From assembly GCA_945952175.1 (NCBI GenBank), contig CAMFHW010000006.1:1-21980 (forward strand): a stretch of 21,980 nt of DNA, written 5' to 3'. Made by a program: the position numbers and the translations under genes. Of this stretch, positions 1-6,665 are shown piece by piece (the first letter of the stretch is position 1; the number at the start of each line of letters is the position of its first letter). This DNA comes from an uncultured Phenylobacterium sp. (GTDB taxonomy: Bacteria > Pseudomonadota > Alphaproteobacteria > Caulobacterales > Caulobacteraceae). Below the pieces are notes generated by a model. The model saw only the letters and a program-made list of their open reading frames with translations. It did not search any database and was not told the DNA's origin.

Positions 1-584
1 GGGGTCATCTGGCGGGGATGGGCCAGATCGGCCGGATCGGCGATCTGGGCGGCCATGTTGGCGGTGACCGAACAGCCGAAGTTGGGCTGCACGTCATTGC
101 TCGCCGAATGCGAGATATTGGTCCAGGTCTTGCCGCAGGACGGCACGATGGCGCGGTAGGCCGAGTAGCCGATACGCAGGATCGGGGCCGGCTCGCCGTG
201 GGCGTCGTAGCTGACGACCTGGATATGGTCGGCGGGAACCCCCTGCTCGATCAGGAAGGCGCGGGCGCCGTCGGTGATGTGGGCGGCCGCGCCGGCGTCG
301 GCGCCGCCGCTCGGAGAGCGGAGCGTGATCGTGCCGCCGCCGCCGTCCGACCAGTCGGCGGCGAACTGGGCCAGGGCGGCGGCCTGGTTGGCCGACAGCC
401 CCTGGGCGTGGACCGCGAGGCGAACCTCCTGGTCCATGGGCTCGGCGCGCATCTCGAAGTGCTCGGTCGGGGTCCTGGCTTCCTTGCCGATCCGATCGGG
501 CGTCTTGGTGGCGCAGGCCGACAGGCTGGCCAGGGCGGCGAGCGCAAGGATCGGCGCGGTGAAGGAGCGCAAAGCCTGGGTCAT
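1..584 (-). CDS. cpaD: CpaD-type Tad pilus assembly lipoprotein (3' end outside window)
   Basis: The first 194 residues are present; the C-terminus lies beyond the left edge. The N-terminus has a short charged head, a hydrophobic stretch and a lipobox (LSAC, Cys24), so it should be a lipoprotein of the cell envelope. The mature part carries an OmpA/SOD-like segment seen in CpaD proteins (AVHAQGLSANQAAALAQF, then a Gly-rich stretch, then IRIGYSAYRAIVPSCG and a GCSVTANMAAQIADP segment). CpaD proteins support the outer-membrane secretin CpaC in the Tad/Flp pilus machine. The ATG lies in an ATGA overlap with the cpaC stop, so the two are translationally coupled. Identification rests on gene order plus these motifs and is secure; cpaE and cpaF would be expected next, outside the window. 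Confidence 0.9.
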   Translation of the reverse strand, partial: MTQALRSFTAPILALAALASLSACATKTPDRIGKEARTPTEHFEMRAEPMDQEVRLAVHAQGLSANQAAALAQFAADWSDGGGGTITLRSPSGGADAGAAAHITDGARAFLIEQGVPADHIQVVSYDAHGEPAPILRIGYSAYRAIVPSCGKTWTNISHSASNDVQPNFGCSVTANMAAQIADPADLAHPRQMT

Positions 585-2185
585 TCGATCACGTAGCCGT
601 ACGGCCCCTGATAGGCGCGGCCGGAGCCCGGCTGCGGCTTGCTCTTGTAGGCTTTGTTCAGTTGGCCCAGCAGGATGGTCGAGGCGTCGTCGGCGATACG
701 CAGACCGTCCACCGGCGTCTGCAGCCTGTCGGGGCTGGTGGGTTGGACGATGTAGGGGGTGACGATGATCACCAGCTCCGTCTCGCCGGACAGGTAGTCG
801 CGGGAGCGGAACAGGCTGCCCAGCACCGGCAAGGTGGTGATACCGGGCAGGCCATCGAGGTTCTGCTTGGTCTTTTCCTGCAGCAGGCCGGCGATCATCA
901 GGGCGCCGCCGGACGGCAGCTCGACACTGGTCTCCGCGCGGCGGACATCCAGGGCCGGGACGGTCAGGCCGGTGGTCGAGCCGCTGCTCTGCAGGGTGAA
1001 GGCGCCCGTGGTGCTGAGCTCGGACACCTCGGTGGAGATCTTCAGCGCGATCCGGCCGGACGACAGCACCACCGGGGTGAAGCCGAGGCCGACGCCGAAG
1101 GGCTTGTAGTCGATCGAGATGCGGCCGGTCTGGTCCTGGGCCACCGGGATCGGATATTCGCCGCCGGCCAGGAACTTGGCGGATTCGCCGGACACGGCGG
1201 TCAGGTTGGGCTCGGCCAGGGTGCGCACCAGGCCGACCCGCTCGAAGGCCTTGATCAGGGCCTGGCCCGAGTTCAGGCCCGGGCTGCCGGCCGTGTTCTT
1301 GATGGTCGCCGTGTTCCAGTTGCTGGCGGCCGTCGCGTCGCGCACCACCTTGTCGCACAGGTGGGCGGGGTCGGAGATCCAGCCGCAGGGCTCCTGCAGG
1401 GTCGGCTGCTTGGTGGTGTCCAGGGCCCAGCCGCCGGACAGGCCGCCCAGCAGCGAGCCGTTCACCCCGAAGGTGGCGTTGGTCCCGAACAGGTACTGGG
1501 CCTCGCCAAGCTGCCCCGTGACGGCGTTCAGATTGAAGCCGAGCTGCTTGATCACGTTGCGCTGCATCTCGACGACGCGGACCTTCAGCATCACCTGGTC
1601 CTTGCCGGCTATGCTCAGCATGTTGAGCACCTTGGAGCCGTCGGCGGTCGCCGAGCCACCGACCGCGGCGCGGGCGATCTGCAACGCCTTGTCGGCGTCG
1701 CCGAGATTGGCGACCTGGCCGGAGAGGATGACGCTGTCGTTGATCGCGTCGACCTTCACCTGGGCGTTGGGGATGATGCGGTTGATCGTCTGGGAGATGG
1801 CCGCGACGTCGGCGTCGACCCGCACGTTCAGGGACAGGACGCGCCGACCGGTCGAATCGAAGAACACCGCGTCGGTGGTGCCGGGCTTCAGGCCCATGAT
1901 GAAGATGCGGCGCGGGCTGCGCAGCACGGTGTCGGCGACGCCGGGGGCGGAGACCAGCACGTCGCGCACGTCGATCGGCAGATCCACGATGGCCGACTTG
2001 CCGGCCGGCAGGGAGAGCGACTGGGCCGCGCCGCCGGGGGCGGCGAGGTCGACCCGGATGGTCGAGCTGGTCGCGGTGGCCGGGCCGTAGGCGGCGGCCT
2101 CGGTCTGGGCGATCGCCACCGGAGCCGGCGGCAGCACCGCCGCCGCCAGGGCGGTCACGATAGAAAGGAGAAAGCGCGGTTTCAT
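581..2185 (-). CDS. cpaC: CpaC/RcpA secretin of the Tad pilus
   Basis: 534 residues, usual length for CpaC. It forms the outer-membrane ring through which the Flp pilus leaves the cell. Residues 1-26 are a signal peptide ending AIAQ. Residues ~55-123 are the pilus N-terminal domain (LPAGKSAIVDLP, then IFIMGLKPGTTDAVFFD). Residues ~128-175 are a BON-like domain (INRIIPNAQVKVDAI, then VILSGQV). The secretin core runs ~315-482, with VRTLAEPNLTAVSGE, the conserved VPALDVRRAETSVELPSGG and the closing PGITTLPVLGSLF. The ATG at 2185 overlaps the cpaB stop (ATGA) and the stop overlaps the cpaD start (ATGA), giving cpaB-cpaC-cpaD tight coupling. An open frame continues upstream of this ATG to 3070 but is only a shadow of cpaB; the signal peptide and overlap fix the start. 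Confidence 0.96.
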   Translation of the reverse strand: MKPRFLLSIVTALAAAVLPPAPVAIAQTEAAAYGPATATSSTIRVDLAAPGGAAQSLSLPAGKSAIVDLPIDVRDVLVSAPGVADTVLRSPRRIFIMGLKPGTTDAVFFDSTGRRVLSLNVRVDADVAAISQTINRIIPNAQVKVDAINDSVILSGQVANLGDADKALQIARAAVGGSATADGSKVLNMLSIAGKDQVMLKVRVVEMQRNVIKQLGFNLNAVTGQLGEAQYLFGTNATFGVNGSLLGGLSGGWALDTTKQPTLQEPCGWISDPAHLCDKVVRDATAASNWNTATIKNTAGSPGLNSGQALIKAFERVGLVRTLAEPNLTAVSGESAKFLAGGEYPIPVAQDQTGRISIDYKPFGVGLGFTPVVLSSGRIALKISTEVSELSTTGAFTLQSSGSTTGLTVPALDVRRAETSVELPSGGALMIAGLLQEKTKQNLDGLPGITTLPVLGSLFRSRDYLSGETELVIIVTPYIVQPTSPDRLQTPVDGLRIADDASTILLGQLNKAYKSKPQPGSGRAYQGPYGYVIE

Positions 2186-3045
2186 CGCGAACCGACCTCC
2201 GTCATCTGGCCGCCGCGATAGATCCGCATCCCGGTGTTTCCGCGCTGGGGCGATCCGCGCGAGGCGCCGCCCGCTAGATCGGCATAGGAGCGCAGCACCA
2301 GCTGCATCTCGCCCTGGGCCTTGCCCCGCGCCAGCACGGGCGTGTCGCCCGCGGGCACCTCGAGGACGGCCACCGCGCCGACCATGGCGCGGGAGTCCTT
2401 TGCGGCTTCGGGCTTCTGGTCGATGGCCAGGACGCGCAGGTTGCGCATCAGGGTCTCGGTCATGAAGCCCTTGCCGTCGGGACCTGGGCGGCTTTGCAGC
2501 ACGTCGACCCGGTCGCCCGGCAGGATGAAGCCGCCGGCGGCGGTCTCGGCGTTGATCGGGATGGACATGGCCCGCATGCCGGGCTTCAGCACCACGGCCA
2601 TGAAATTGCTGTCGCCGGCCCGCAGCACCTTGCGCGCGGTGATCGGCTCGCCCTGGGCGATGGGGTCTTTCACGATGGCGCCCTCGAAGGCCTGCATCGG
2701 GCCGGAGCCGATCACCAGGTCCTGGGTCGCCTGGGCGGCCTTCTTGGCGACCTTTTCGGCGCCTTGCGGCTGCGGGGCGGGCACGGCGCCGTCGGTGACG
2801 AAGGCGGCGTTGAGCGCTTCGACCGGCCAGGGCTGCCAGCCGAGGTCCGCCGCGGAAAGCCGCGCGCCGATCGCCAGGTCGTGCTTGGCGACCAGGACCT
2901 GGGCCATGGGCTTGGGCGGCGGGGCCGGCGCGACGGCGACCGGAGCCTCGGCCTTCTTGGGCGCGATCATGCCACGGACCATGAAGGCCAGCAGAATGGC
3001 GGCCAGGGCGGCCAATGCGATGATGCCGATGCGGACTGCGCCCAT
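2182..3045 (-). CDS. cpaB: CpaB/RcpC Tad pilus assembly protein
   Basis: 287 residues. The N-terminus has one membrane anchor (residues ~4-24, IGIIALAALAAILLAFMV), followed by a Pro/Ala-rich linker (~33-47). A SAF domain follows from ~49 (VLVAKHDLAIGARLSAADLGW), then the RcpC/CpaB region with GEPITARKVLRAGDSNFM and a GGFILPGDRVDVLQSR segment. Family knowledge: CpaB is a periplasmic inner-membrane partner of the secretin CpaC. It is followed by cpaC with an ATGA overlap. A 142-bp gap separates it from cpaA, unlike the overlaps downstream, and that gap holds a CtrA-like box and a GANTC site, so cpaB may start its own transcript. The Shine-Dalgarno sequence before the chosen ATG is weak. Confidence 0.94.
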   Translation of the reverse strand: MGAVRIGIIALAALAAILLAFMVRGMIAPKKAEAPVAVAPAPPPKPMAQVLVAKHDLAIGARLSAADLGWQPWPVEALNAAFVTDGAVPAPQPQGAEKVAKKAAQATQDLVIGSGPMQAFEGAIVKDPIAQGEPITARKVLRAGDSNFMAVVLKPGMRAMSIPINAETAAGGFILPGDRVDVLQSRPGPDGKGFMTETLMRNLRVLAIDQKPEAAKDSRAMVGAVAVLEVPAGDTPVLARGKAQGEMQLVLRSYADLAGGASRGSPQRGNTGMRIYRGGQMTEVGSR

Positions 3046-3159
3046 GAACGACGACCAAAAGCGCCCGCACCGCGGGCCAGGTGGCGAACCGTCTTCGGAA
3101 CGGCGCGCTGGATTCGGTCCTCGACCTTCTGCCGAGGCTTTCAGTCTTTTCCCCCGCGC

Positions 3160-3178
3160 ATGGTTAACGCAGGGCTAA
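3160..3178 (-). promoter_or_regulatory. CtrA-like box upstream of cpaB
   Basis: Leftward strand reads TTAG-N7-TTAACCAT, one mismatch from the CtrA consensus TTAA-N7-TTAA and with the CCAT extension common in alphaproteobacterial CtrA sites. It is 115 bp upstream of the cpaB ATG in the only sizeable gap of the leftward arm. A GANTC site (GATTC, 3111-3115) lies between it and cpaB. This suggests an internal promoter for cpaBCD. Confidence 0.45.
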
Positions 3179-3187
3179 AGGTCCCGG

Positions 3188-3712
3188 TCAGCCGAGGCCG
3201 TGGAAGGCCAGGGCGAGGTTCGAGGCCGGAAAGGCGAAGAGCGCGCCGAACGCGATCGCCACGCCGTAGGGGACATTCTCCCCGGGCGTGGCCAGCCGGC
3301 CGAACCAGGCGGGACCGTTCTGGGTGTAGGGGCGCATCCACATGGAGCGCAGGCCGAGCAGCGCGACCGCGAGCGCGCCGCCCGCCACGCCGGTGACGAC
3401 CACATAGGTGAAGACCGCGGGGATGCCGAGCCACAGGCCGGCCGCCGCGAAAAGCTTGCCGTCGCCGCCGCCGATCCAGCCCAGGGCGAACATGATCATG
3501 CCGGCGATCAGGGCGGCCACGCCCACGCCGGTGTGCATGAGGATCGCGCTCATCGGCAGGCCGAGCGCGAAGGCGGCGGGGAAGAAGCCGAGGATCAGGA
3601 CGATCGAGATCCAGTTGGGGATCGTGTAGCTGGTCGCGTCGCGCAGGCCGGCGACGATCACCATGGCCGGGAAGATCGCGAGCAAGGCGGCCTGCAGGAG
3701 CGGGGGAATCAT
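3188..3712 (-). CDS. cpaA: CpaA prepilin peptidase (A24 family)
   Basis: 174 residues from the chosen ATG, hydrophobic throughout, with several membrane segments. It is the aspartyl protease that trims Flp pilin and TadE-type pseudopilin leaders at the inner membrane. Both expected aspartates are visible: D25 in LRDATSYTIPNW and D84 in the GxGD-type motif GGGDGK (81-86). An ENVPYGVAIAFGAL segment near residue 145-158 is typical of the family. An ATG 12 codons upstream (3748) is also open, but its extra residues are polar and would precede the first membrane helix, so I prefer 3712; neither has a strong ribosome site. It follows pilA behind a terminator-like hairpin, so it may be expressed by partial readthrough. 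Confidence 0.93.
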   Translation of the reverse strand: MIPPLLQAALLAIFPAMVIVAGLRDATSYTIPNWISIVLILGFFPAAFALGLPMSAILMHTGVGVAALIAGMIMFALGWIGGGDGKLFAAAGLWLGIPAVFTYVVVTGVAGGALAVALLGLRSMWMRPYTQNGPAWFGRLATPGENVPYGVAIAFGALFAFPASNLALAFHGLG

Positions 3713-3786
3713 CTCGGATCCGGTCGGCTTCGGGTTCGACCCGACCATGCTCGGCCAAGGTGAACGGAGGGTTGAAATGCGAAAGA

Positions 3787-3810
3787 GCCGCGACGCTTTC
3801 GCGTCGCGGC
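3787..3810 (-). terminator. Rho-independent terminator after pilA
   Basis: A perfect 10-bp stem (GCCGCGACGC / GCGTCGCGGC) with a 4-base TTTC loop. In the leftward direction it is followed by the T-rich TCTTTCGCATTTC. It lies 34 bases past the pilA stop and before cpaA, so it probably ends most pilA transcripts and lets some read through into cpaA. Confidence 0.75.
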
Positions 3811-3817
3811 CCCTGCG

Positions 3818-3840
3818 ATTTCGACGCGGGACGTCGAAAT
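3818..3840 (-). repeat. Stem-loop directly after the pilA stop
   Basis: A perfect 9-bp inverted repeat (ATTTCGACG / CGTCGAAAT) with a 5-base loop, 3 bases beyond the pilA stop codon and 7 bases before the terminator hairpin in the leftward direction. There is no U-run behind it, so it is more likely a 3'-end stabilising hairpin for the pilin mRNA than a second terminator. That role is an inference. Confidence 0.55.
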
Positions 3841-3843
3841 TGC

Positions 3844-4008
3844 TTACGGCATCGCGGCCGAGATCTTCGAGAAGGTGCCGGTGATCTTGCCTTGCAGGGT
3901 GTTCATCGCGGTGATGAGCACGACGGCGATCAGGGCGGCGATCAGGCCATATTCGATGGCCGTGGCGCCAGATTCGTCCTTCACGAAGCGGGTGACAAAC
4001 TTAGACAT
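3844..4008 (-). CDS. pilA: Flp/PilA major pilin
   Basis: 54-residue Flp-type prepilin, standard size. Residues 1-14 form a basic leader (MSKFVTRFVKDESG), followed by ATAIEYGLIAALIAVVLI, the hallmark Flp motif. CpaA should cleave after Gly14, leaving a hydrophobic N-terminus with the conserved Glu at mature position 5. The start is fixed by a strong ribosome site (GGAGAA, 7 bases upstream); an in-frame ATG at 4050 lies upstream of that site and is not used. It heads the leftward pilus arm. Its 5' region holds CtrA-like boxes and a GANTC cluster, and two stem-loops follow the stop, consistent with a strong, separately terminated pilin transcript. Confidence 0.97.
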   Translation of the reverse strand: MSKFVTRFVKDESGATAIEYGLIAALIAVVLITAMNTLQGKITGTFSKISAAMP

Positions 4009-4028
4009 GGGTCGTTCTCCTGTGTTGC

Positions 4029-4065
4029 GAGCAGACGGTTGAGGCTTCAAGCCGGCGGCCTGCTC
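4029..4065 (-). promoter_or_regulatory. Possible hairpin in the pilA 5' leader
   Basis: Outer arms GAGCAG / CTGCTC (4029-4034 and 4060-4065) enclose an inner GGCTT/AAGCC dyad (4043-4053). In the leftward RNA this would fold just upstream of the pilA ribosome site. It may stabilise the pilin mRNA. No known RNA family is recognised. Confidence 0.3.
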
Positions 4066-4101
4066 ACCTCGAATTCGCAGGACCGTTTTCCCCCACTTCG
4101 T

Positions 4102-4116
4102 TTAATGTCGAGTAAA
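4102..4116 (-). promoter_or_regulatory. CtrA-like box upstream of pilA
   Basis: Leftward strand reads TTTA-N7-TTAA inside an AT-rich tract, 94 bp upstream of the pilA ATG, the distance expected for a box covering the promoter. It differs from the CtrA consensus TTAA-N7-TTAA by one base. In Caulobacter crescentus pilA is a known direct CtrA target; that this site acts the same way is an inference. Confidence 0.5.
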
Positions 4117-4163
4117 CATGGAAGTATTCGCAAAATTTTATCTATGGTTTACTTGAGTTTACT

Positions 4164-4182
4164 ATTATCTCTTGTTAACCAC
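4164..4182 (+). promoter_or_regulatory. Second CtrA-like box in the pilA divergent region
   Basis: Rightward strand reads ATTA-N7-TTAACCAC, a one-mismatch CtrA-type pair of half-sites facing the gene at 4313. Two further TTTAC half-sites (4148-4152, 4158-4162) lie beside it. It sits next to the GANTC cluster. Confidence 0.35.
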
Positions 4183-4189
4183 GAGGCCT

Positions 4190-4243
4190 GAATCGGCTCG
4201 AATCCGGCGGCTTTGCATAATGATTCTCGCGCGCGCGTGAGTC
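4190..4243. promoter_or_regulatory. Cluster of four GANTC (CcrM-type) sites
   Basis: GAATC at 4190-4194, GAATC at 4200-4204, GATTC at 4222-4226 and GAGTC at 4239-4243: four GANTC sites in 54 bp, against a spacing of very roughly one per kilobase elsewhere in the window. GANTC is the target of the cell-cycle methylase CcrM, read by GcrA at promoters. The cluster lies in the 304-bp non-coding region between pilA and the gene at 4313. A CATAAT at 4216-4221 could be a -10 for the rightward genes. Confidence 0.6.
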
Positions 4244-4312
4244 GGCCGAAATTCAGTGTTTCTTGACCATTCGCCGCGACCCTCGGGCTCGAAACTTTTT
4301 TCGGACCCAGCC

Positions 4313-4744
4313 ATGCGCCGACTGTTTTCGGGCCTCGCCGCCCTCGCTTTCGTGACCGCCGCGGCCACTTCGAGCCTCGCCCAGGGCCTCACCGTGCCGG
4401 TCGATCAGAGCGTGGCGGTGGCCCTGCCCCCCGGCTCGATGAACGTGATGATCGGCAACCCGGCCATCGCCGACATCAATGTGCTCGACCCGCGCAACGC
4501 CGTGGTGCTCGGCAAGGCCTTCGGCGTCACCAACCTGCTGATCATGGACGGCGGCGGCCACGTGCTGATGGATCGCCAGGTCGTGGTGTCGGGCGCCGAC
4601 GCGGGCCACATCACCGCGATCCGCGGCGGCCCCGCCGGCCCGCATGTCGACTCCTACGCCTGCGCTGCGCGCTGCGAGCGCGCGGTGACGGTGGCGTCGG
4701 CCACCGCGGCCGCGCCGGTCGAAGCACCGAAGTCCAATCCTTAA
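4313..4744 (+). CDS. Secreted pilus-formation N-terminal-domain protein (secretin N-domain, stand-alone)
   Basis: 143 residues from the ATG that gives a proper signal peptide (1-24, MRRLFSGLAALAF... ending SSLAQG). Residues ~28-93 match the domain at the front of CpaC: LPPGSMNVMIGNPAIADINVLDPRNAVVLGKAF, then GVTNLLIMDGGGHVLMDRQVVV, which parallels CpaC's LPIDVRDVLVSAPGVADTVLRS and IFIMGLKPGTTDAVFFD. It lacks the secretin barrel. Two cysteines (C117, C121, in ACAARC) near the C-terminus could pair. The tail is Ala/Pro-rich. It is divergent from pilA across the shared control region and leads the two TadE-type genes. A role as periplasmic partner of the secretin ring is inferred. A longer open frame from 4256 is rejected because it would bury the signal peptide. 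Confidence 0.85.
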   Translation: MRRLFSGLAALAFVTAAATSSLAQGLTVPVDQSVAVALPPGSMNVMIGNPAIADINVLDPRNAVVLGKAFGVTNLLIMDGGGHVLMDRQVVVSGADAGHITAIRGGPAGPHVDSYACAARCERAVTVASATAAAPVEAPKSNP

Positions 4745-4801
4745 ACCTTGGATTCAGCACAGCTGGCTATGCTGGCGGGGCCAACCGGCCCTGAGGACGT
4801 C

Positions 4802-5383
4802 ATGACGCGCACCCGCTTCAACCCGATCGCCGCCCTGCGGCGGTTCGTTCGCGCCCAGCGCGGCGCGACGGCGGTCGAGTTCGCGATCATCGCCCTGCCG
4901 TTCCTGGTCCTGCTGTTCGGGATCATCGAGCTCGGCATGGTCTTCCTGGTCTCGACCACCCTGTCGAACGCCACCGACGCGGCGGCCCGACAGATCCGAA
5001 CCGGCGAGTTCCAGACCAGCGGCGCGAACAGCAAGGTCGACTTCAAGACCCTGGTCTGCGCCAAGATGAGCTGGCTGCAGCAGTCCTGCGGCTCCAATCT
5101 CGCCGTCGACGTGCAGACCTTCACGACCTTCCAGGACCTCAGCAATACGGGTCCGACCAACGCGCAGACCTTCAATCCCAACACGACCTGCTTCACCACC
5201 GGCCTGCCGGGGGACATCGTGCTGGTGCGCACCTACTACACCTGGACCATCTTCACGCCGCTGCTGAACGCCGCCCTGGTCAATATGGGCAACGGCTCCG
5301 GCAAGCGCCTGATCAACGCCACGACCAGCTTCCGCAACGAGCCGTGGTCGAGTCAGAATCCCCAGGGGGCCAAATGCAGCTGA
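4802..5383 (+). CDS. TadE-family pseudopilin
   Basis: 193 residues. A basic N-terminus (to ~R20) precedes GATAVEFAIIALPFLVLLFGIIELGMVFL (residues 21-49), the TadE motif with a prepilin-peptidase-like site before ATAVEF and the conserved Glu26, then one membrane helix. The rest is a periplasmic domain with several cysteines (for example QQSCGSN and NTTCFTTG). TadE/TadF-type proteins are processed by the same peptidase as Flp pilin and are needed for pilus assembly. The start is set by GAGGAC, a good ribosome site 6 bases before the ATG. It overlaps the next gene by 10 bp. Whether to call it TadE or TadF cannot be settled here. Confidence 0.88.
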   Translation: MTRTRFNPIAALRRFVRAQRGATAVEFAIIALPFLVLLFGIIELGMVFLVSTTLSNATDAAARQIRTGEFQTSGANSKVDFKTLVCAKMSWLQQSCGSNLAVDVQTFTTFQDLSNTGPTNAQTFNPNTTCFTTGLPGDIVLVRTYYTWTIFTPLLNAALVNMGNGSGKRLINATTSFRNEPWSSQNPQGAKCS

Positions 5384-5910
5384 CGCGCTTCTTCCGGGAT
5401 GGCCGAGGCACGGCGGCGGTCGAGTTCGCCTTCGTCGCCCCGCTGATGATCCTGCTCTATTGCGGCCTGGCGGAACTGACCCAGGGCATGATGGCCGACC
5501 GCCGCGCCAGCCACGTGGCCTCCACGATCGGCGACCTGGTCGCCCAGGAGACCCAGGTCAAGCAATCCGACATGGACGACGTGTTCAAGGTCGGCCAGGC
5601 GGTGATCGCGCCCTTCCCGGCCGGCACCCTGTCGATGCGGGTGACCAGCGTCGTGGCCAATTCCAGCGGCACGCCGCAGGTATCCTGGAGCAAGAGTTCC
5701 GGCTCCGCGCTCACCGCGCTCGCGGCGGGCGCCACGGTGAGCGGCCTGCCCACCGGCCTCATCGCGGCCAACGAGAGCGTGGTCATGGCCGAGGTGCGCT
5801 ACACCTACACCTCGGCGCTCCAGAAGGCCCTGCCCAGCACGCTGACCTTCAACGAGAAGTACTACCTGAAGCCCCGCAAGGGCAGCCAGGTGATCTGGTC
5901 GACGGGCTAA
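5374..5910 (+). CDS. TadE/TadG-family pseudopilin
   Basis: 178 residues. Starts MQLTRFFRDGRG, then TAAVEFAFVAPLMILLYCGLAEL (13-35), a second TadE-type signal and membrane helix in this operon. The following DRRASHVASTIGDLVAQ is typical of TadE/TadG-like proteins. The C-terminal half is predicted periplasmic and lacks the von Willebrand domain of full TadG. The ATG overlaps the end of the previous gene by 10 bp and has AGGGGG upstream, so the two are co-translated. The TAA overlaps the stop of the convergent pabC-like gene (CTAA at 5907-5910), with no terminator between them. Two adjacent GANTC sites (5350-5360) lie just before its start. Confidence 0.86.
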   Translation: MQLTRFFRDGRGTAAVEFAFVAPLMILLYCGLAELTQGMMADRRASHVASTIGDLVAQETQVKQSDMDDVFKVGQAVIAPFPAGTLSMRVTSVVANSSGTPQVSWSKSSGSALTALAAGATVSGLPTGLIAANESVVMAEVRYTYTSALQKALPSTLTFNEKYYLKPRKGSQVIWSTG

Positions 5911-6665
5911 GAGAACGCCTCGGCCAGCCGCGCCACGACAGGCGCCGCCGAGGCGCCGATCCCCGGGCCCATCGCCCTGCGCGCACCGACCAAGCTGTTG
6001 GTGAGGAAGACGGCGTCCGCGCCCGCGAGATCCTCGAAGGGGAAGGCCCCCTCGCGCACCTCCAGGCCCAGCGGGCCTGCCGCCGCGATCACCCGCGCCC
6101 GCGCGATCCCGGCCAGCACGCCGCAATCAAGCGCCGGCGTGAACATCGTCTGGCCGGCCAGCCAGAAGATGTTGGCCGCCCCGGCGCAGGCGACCGCGCC
6201 CGCCCCGTTCAGCATCACCGCCTCGTCGGCGCCCGCCGCCCGCGCCTCGGCCCGGGCGAGCACGTTGTCCAGGTAGCTCAGGGTCTTCAGCCGCGAGGCC
6301 GGCGAGCCCTCGTTGCGCCGCACGCTGGACAGGGCCAACCGCAACGGACCCTCGGCGCGGGGCGAGGCGACGGCGGTGGCGAACAGGCGCGGCGCGGCCT
6401 GCGCGGGCCGATCCAGCCCTCGTCCGCCGGAACCCGCCGTCAGGGTCAGGCGCACCGCCGCCCGCGCACCCCCCAGCGGCGCCAGGGCCTGGCGCATGGC
6501 GGCCTCGGCGGCGGCCCGGTCCAGCGGCGACAGGCCGAGCGTCACGCAGCCGTGCGCCATCCGGTCGAGATGCGCCTCCAGCGCATCGAGCTCGCCATCG
6601 ACGGCCAGCACCGTCTCGAACAGGCCGTCGCCCAGCAGCAGGCCGCGGTCGTCGTGCGGGATCAT
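5907..6665 (-). CDS. pabC: Class IV aminotransferase, probable aminodeoxychorismate lyase (PabC-like)
   Basis: 252 residues, fold-type IV PLP enzyme. Residues 1-17 carry IPHDDRGLLLGDGLFET, the family's opening motif. The PLP lysine is K127 in RLKTLSYLDN. Its place behind pabB with an ATGA overlap (stop of pabB at 6662, ATG here at 6665) points to 4-amino-4-deoxychorismate lyase, making p-aminobenzoate for folate. Odd point: where PabC has Val-Thr-Glu-...-Ala-Asn-Leu-Phe, this protein has V158-A-C160-A-G-A-A-N-I-F, so the Glu that normally contacts the PLP ring nitrogen appears replaced by Cys. A related D-amino-acid or branched-chain aminotransferase is the alternative; context favours PabC. 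Confidence 0.8.
   Translation of the reverse strand: MIPHDDRGLLLGDGLFETVLAVDGELDALEAHLDRMAHGCVTLGLSPLDRAAAEAAMRQALAPLGGARAAVRLTLTAGSGGRGLDRPAQAAPRLFATAVASPRAEGPLRLALSSVRRNEGSPASRLKTLSYLDNVLARAEARAAGADEAVMLNGAGAVACAGAANIFWLAGQTMFTPALDCGVLAGIARARVIAAAGPLGLEVREGAFPFEDLAGADAVFLTNSLVGARRAMGPGIGASAAPVVARLAEAFS

Noticed and set aside
581..3070. A single 829-codon leftward frame spanning cpaC and the region upstream
   Set aside because: The upstream part is the wrong frame of cpaB. The cpaB protein has a membrane anchor and SAF domain, and the cpaC signal peptide and ATGA overlap fix the true start at 2185.
4748..4801. Earlier start for the first TadE gene
   Set aside because: The upstream ATG adds residues without a ribosome site, while GAGGAC precedes the ATG at 4802 and the basic leader then matches the family.
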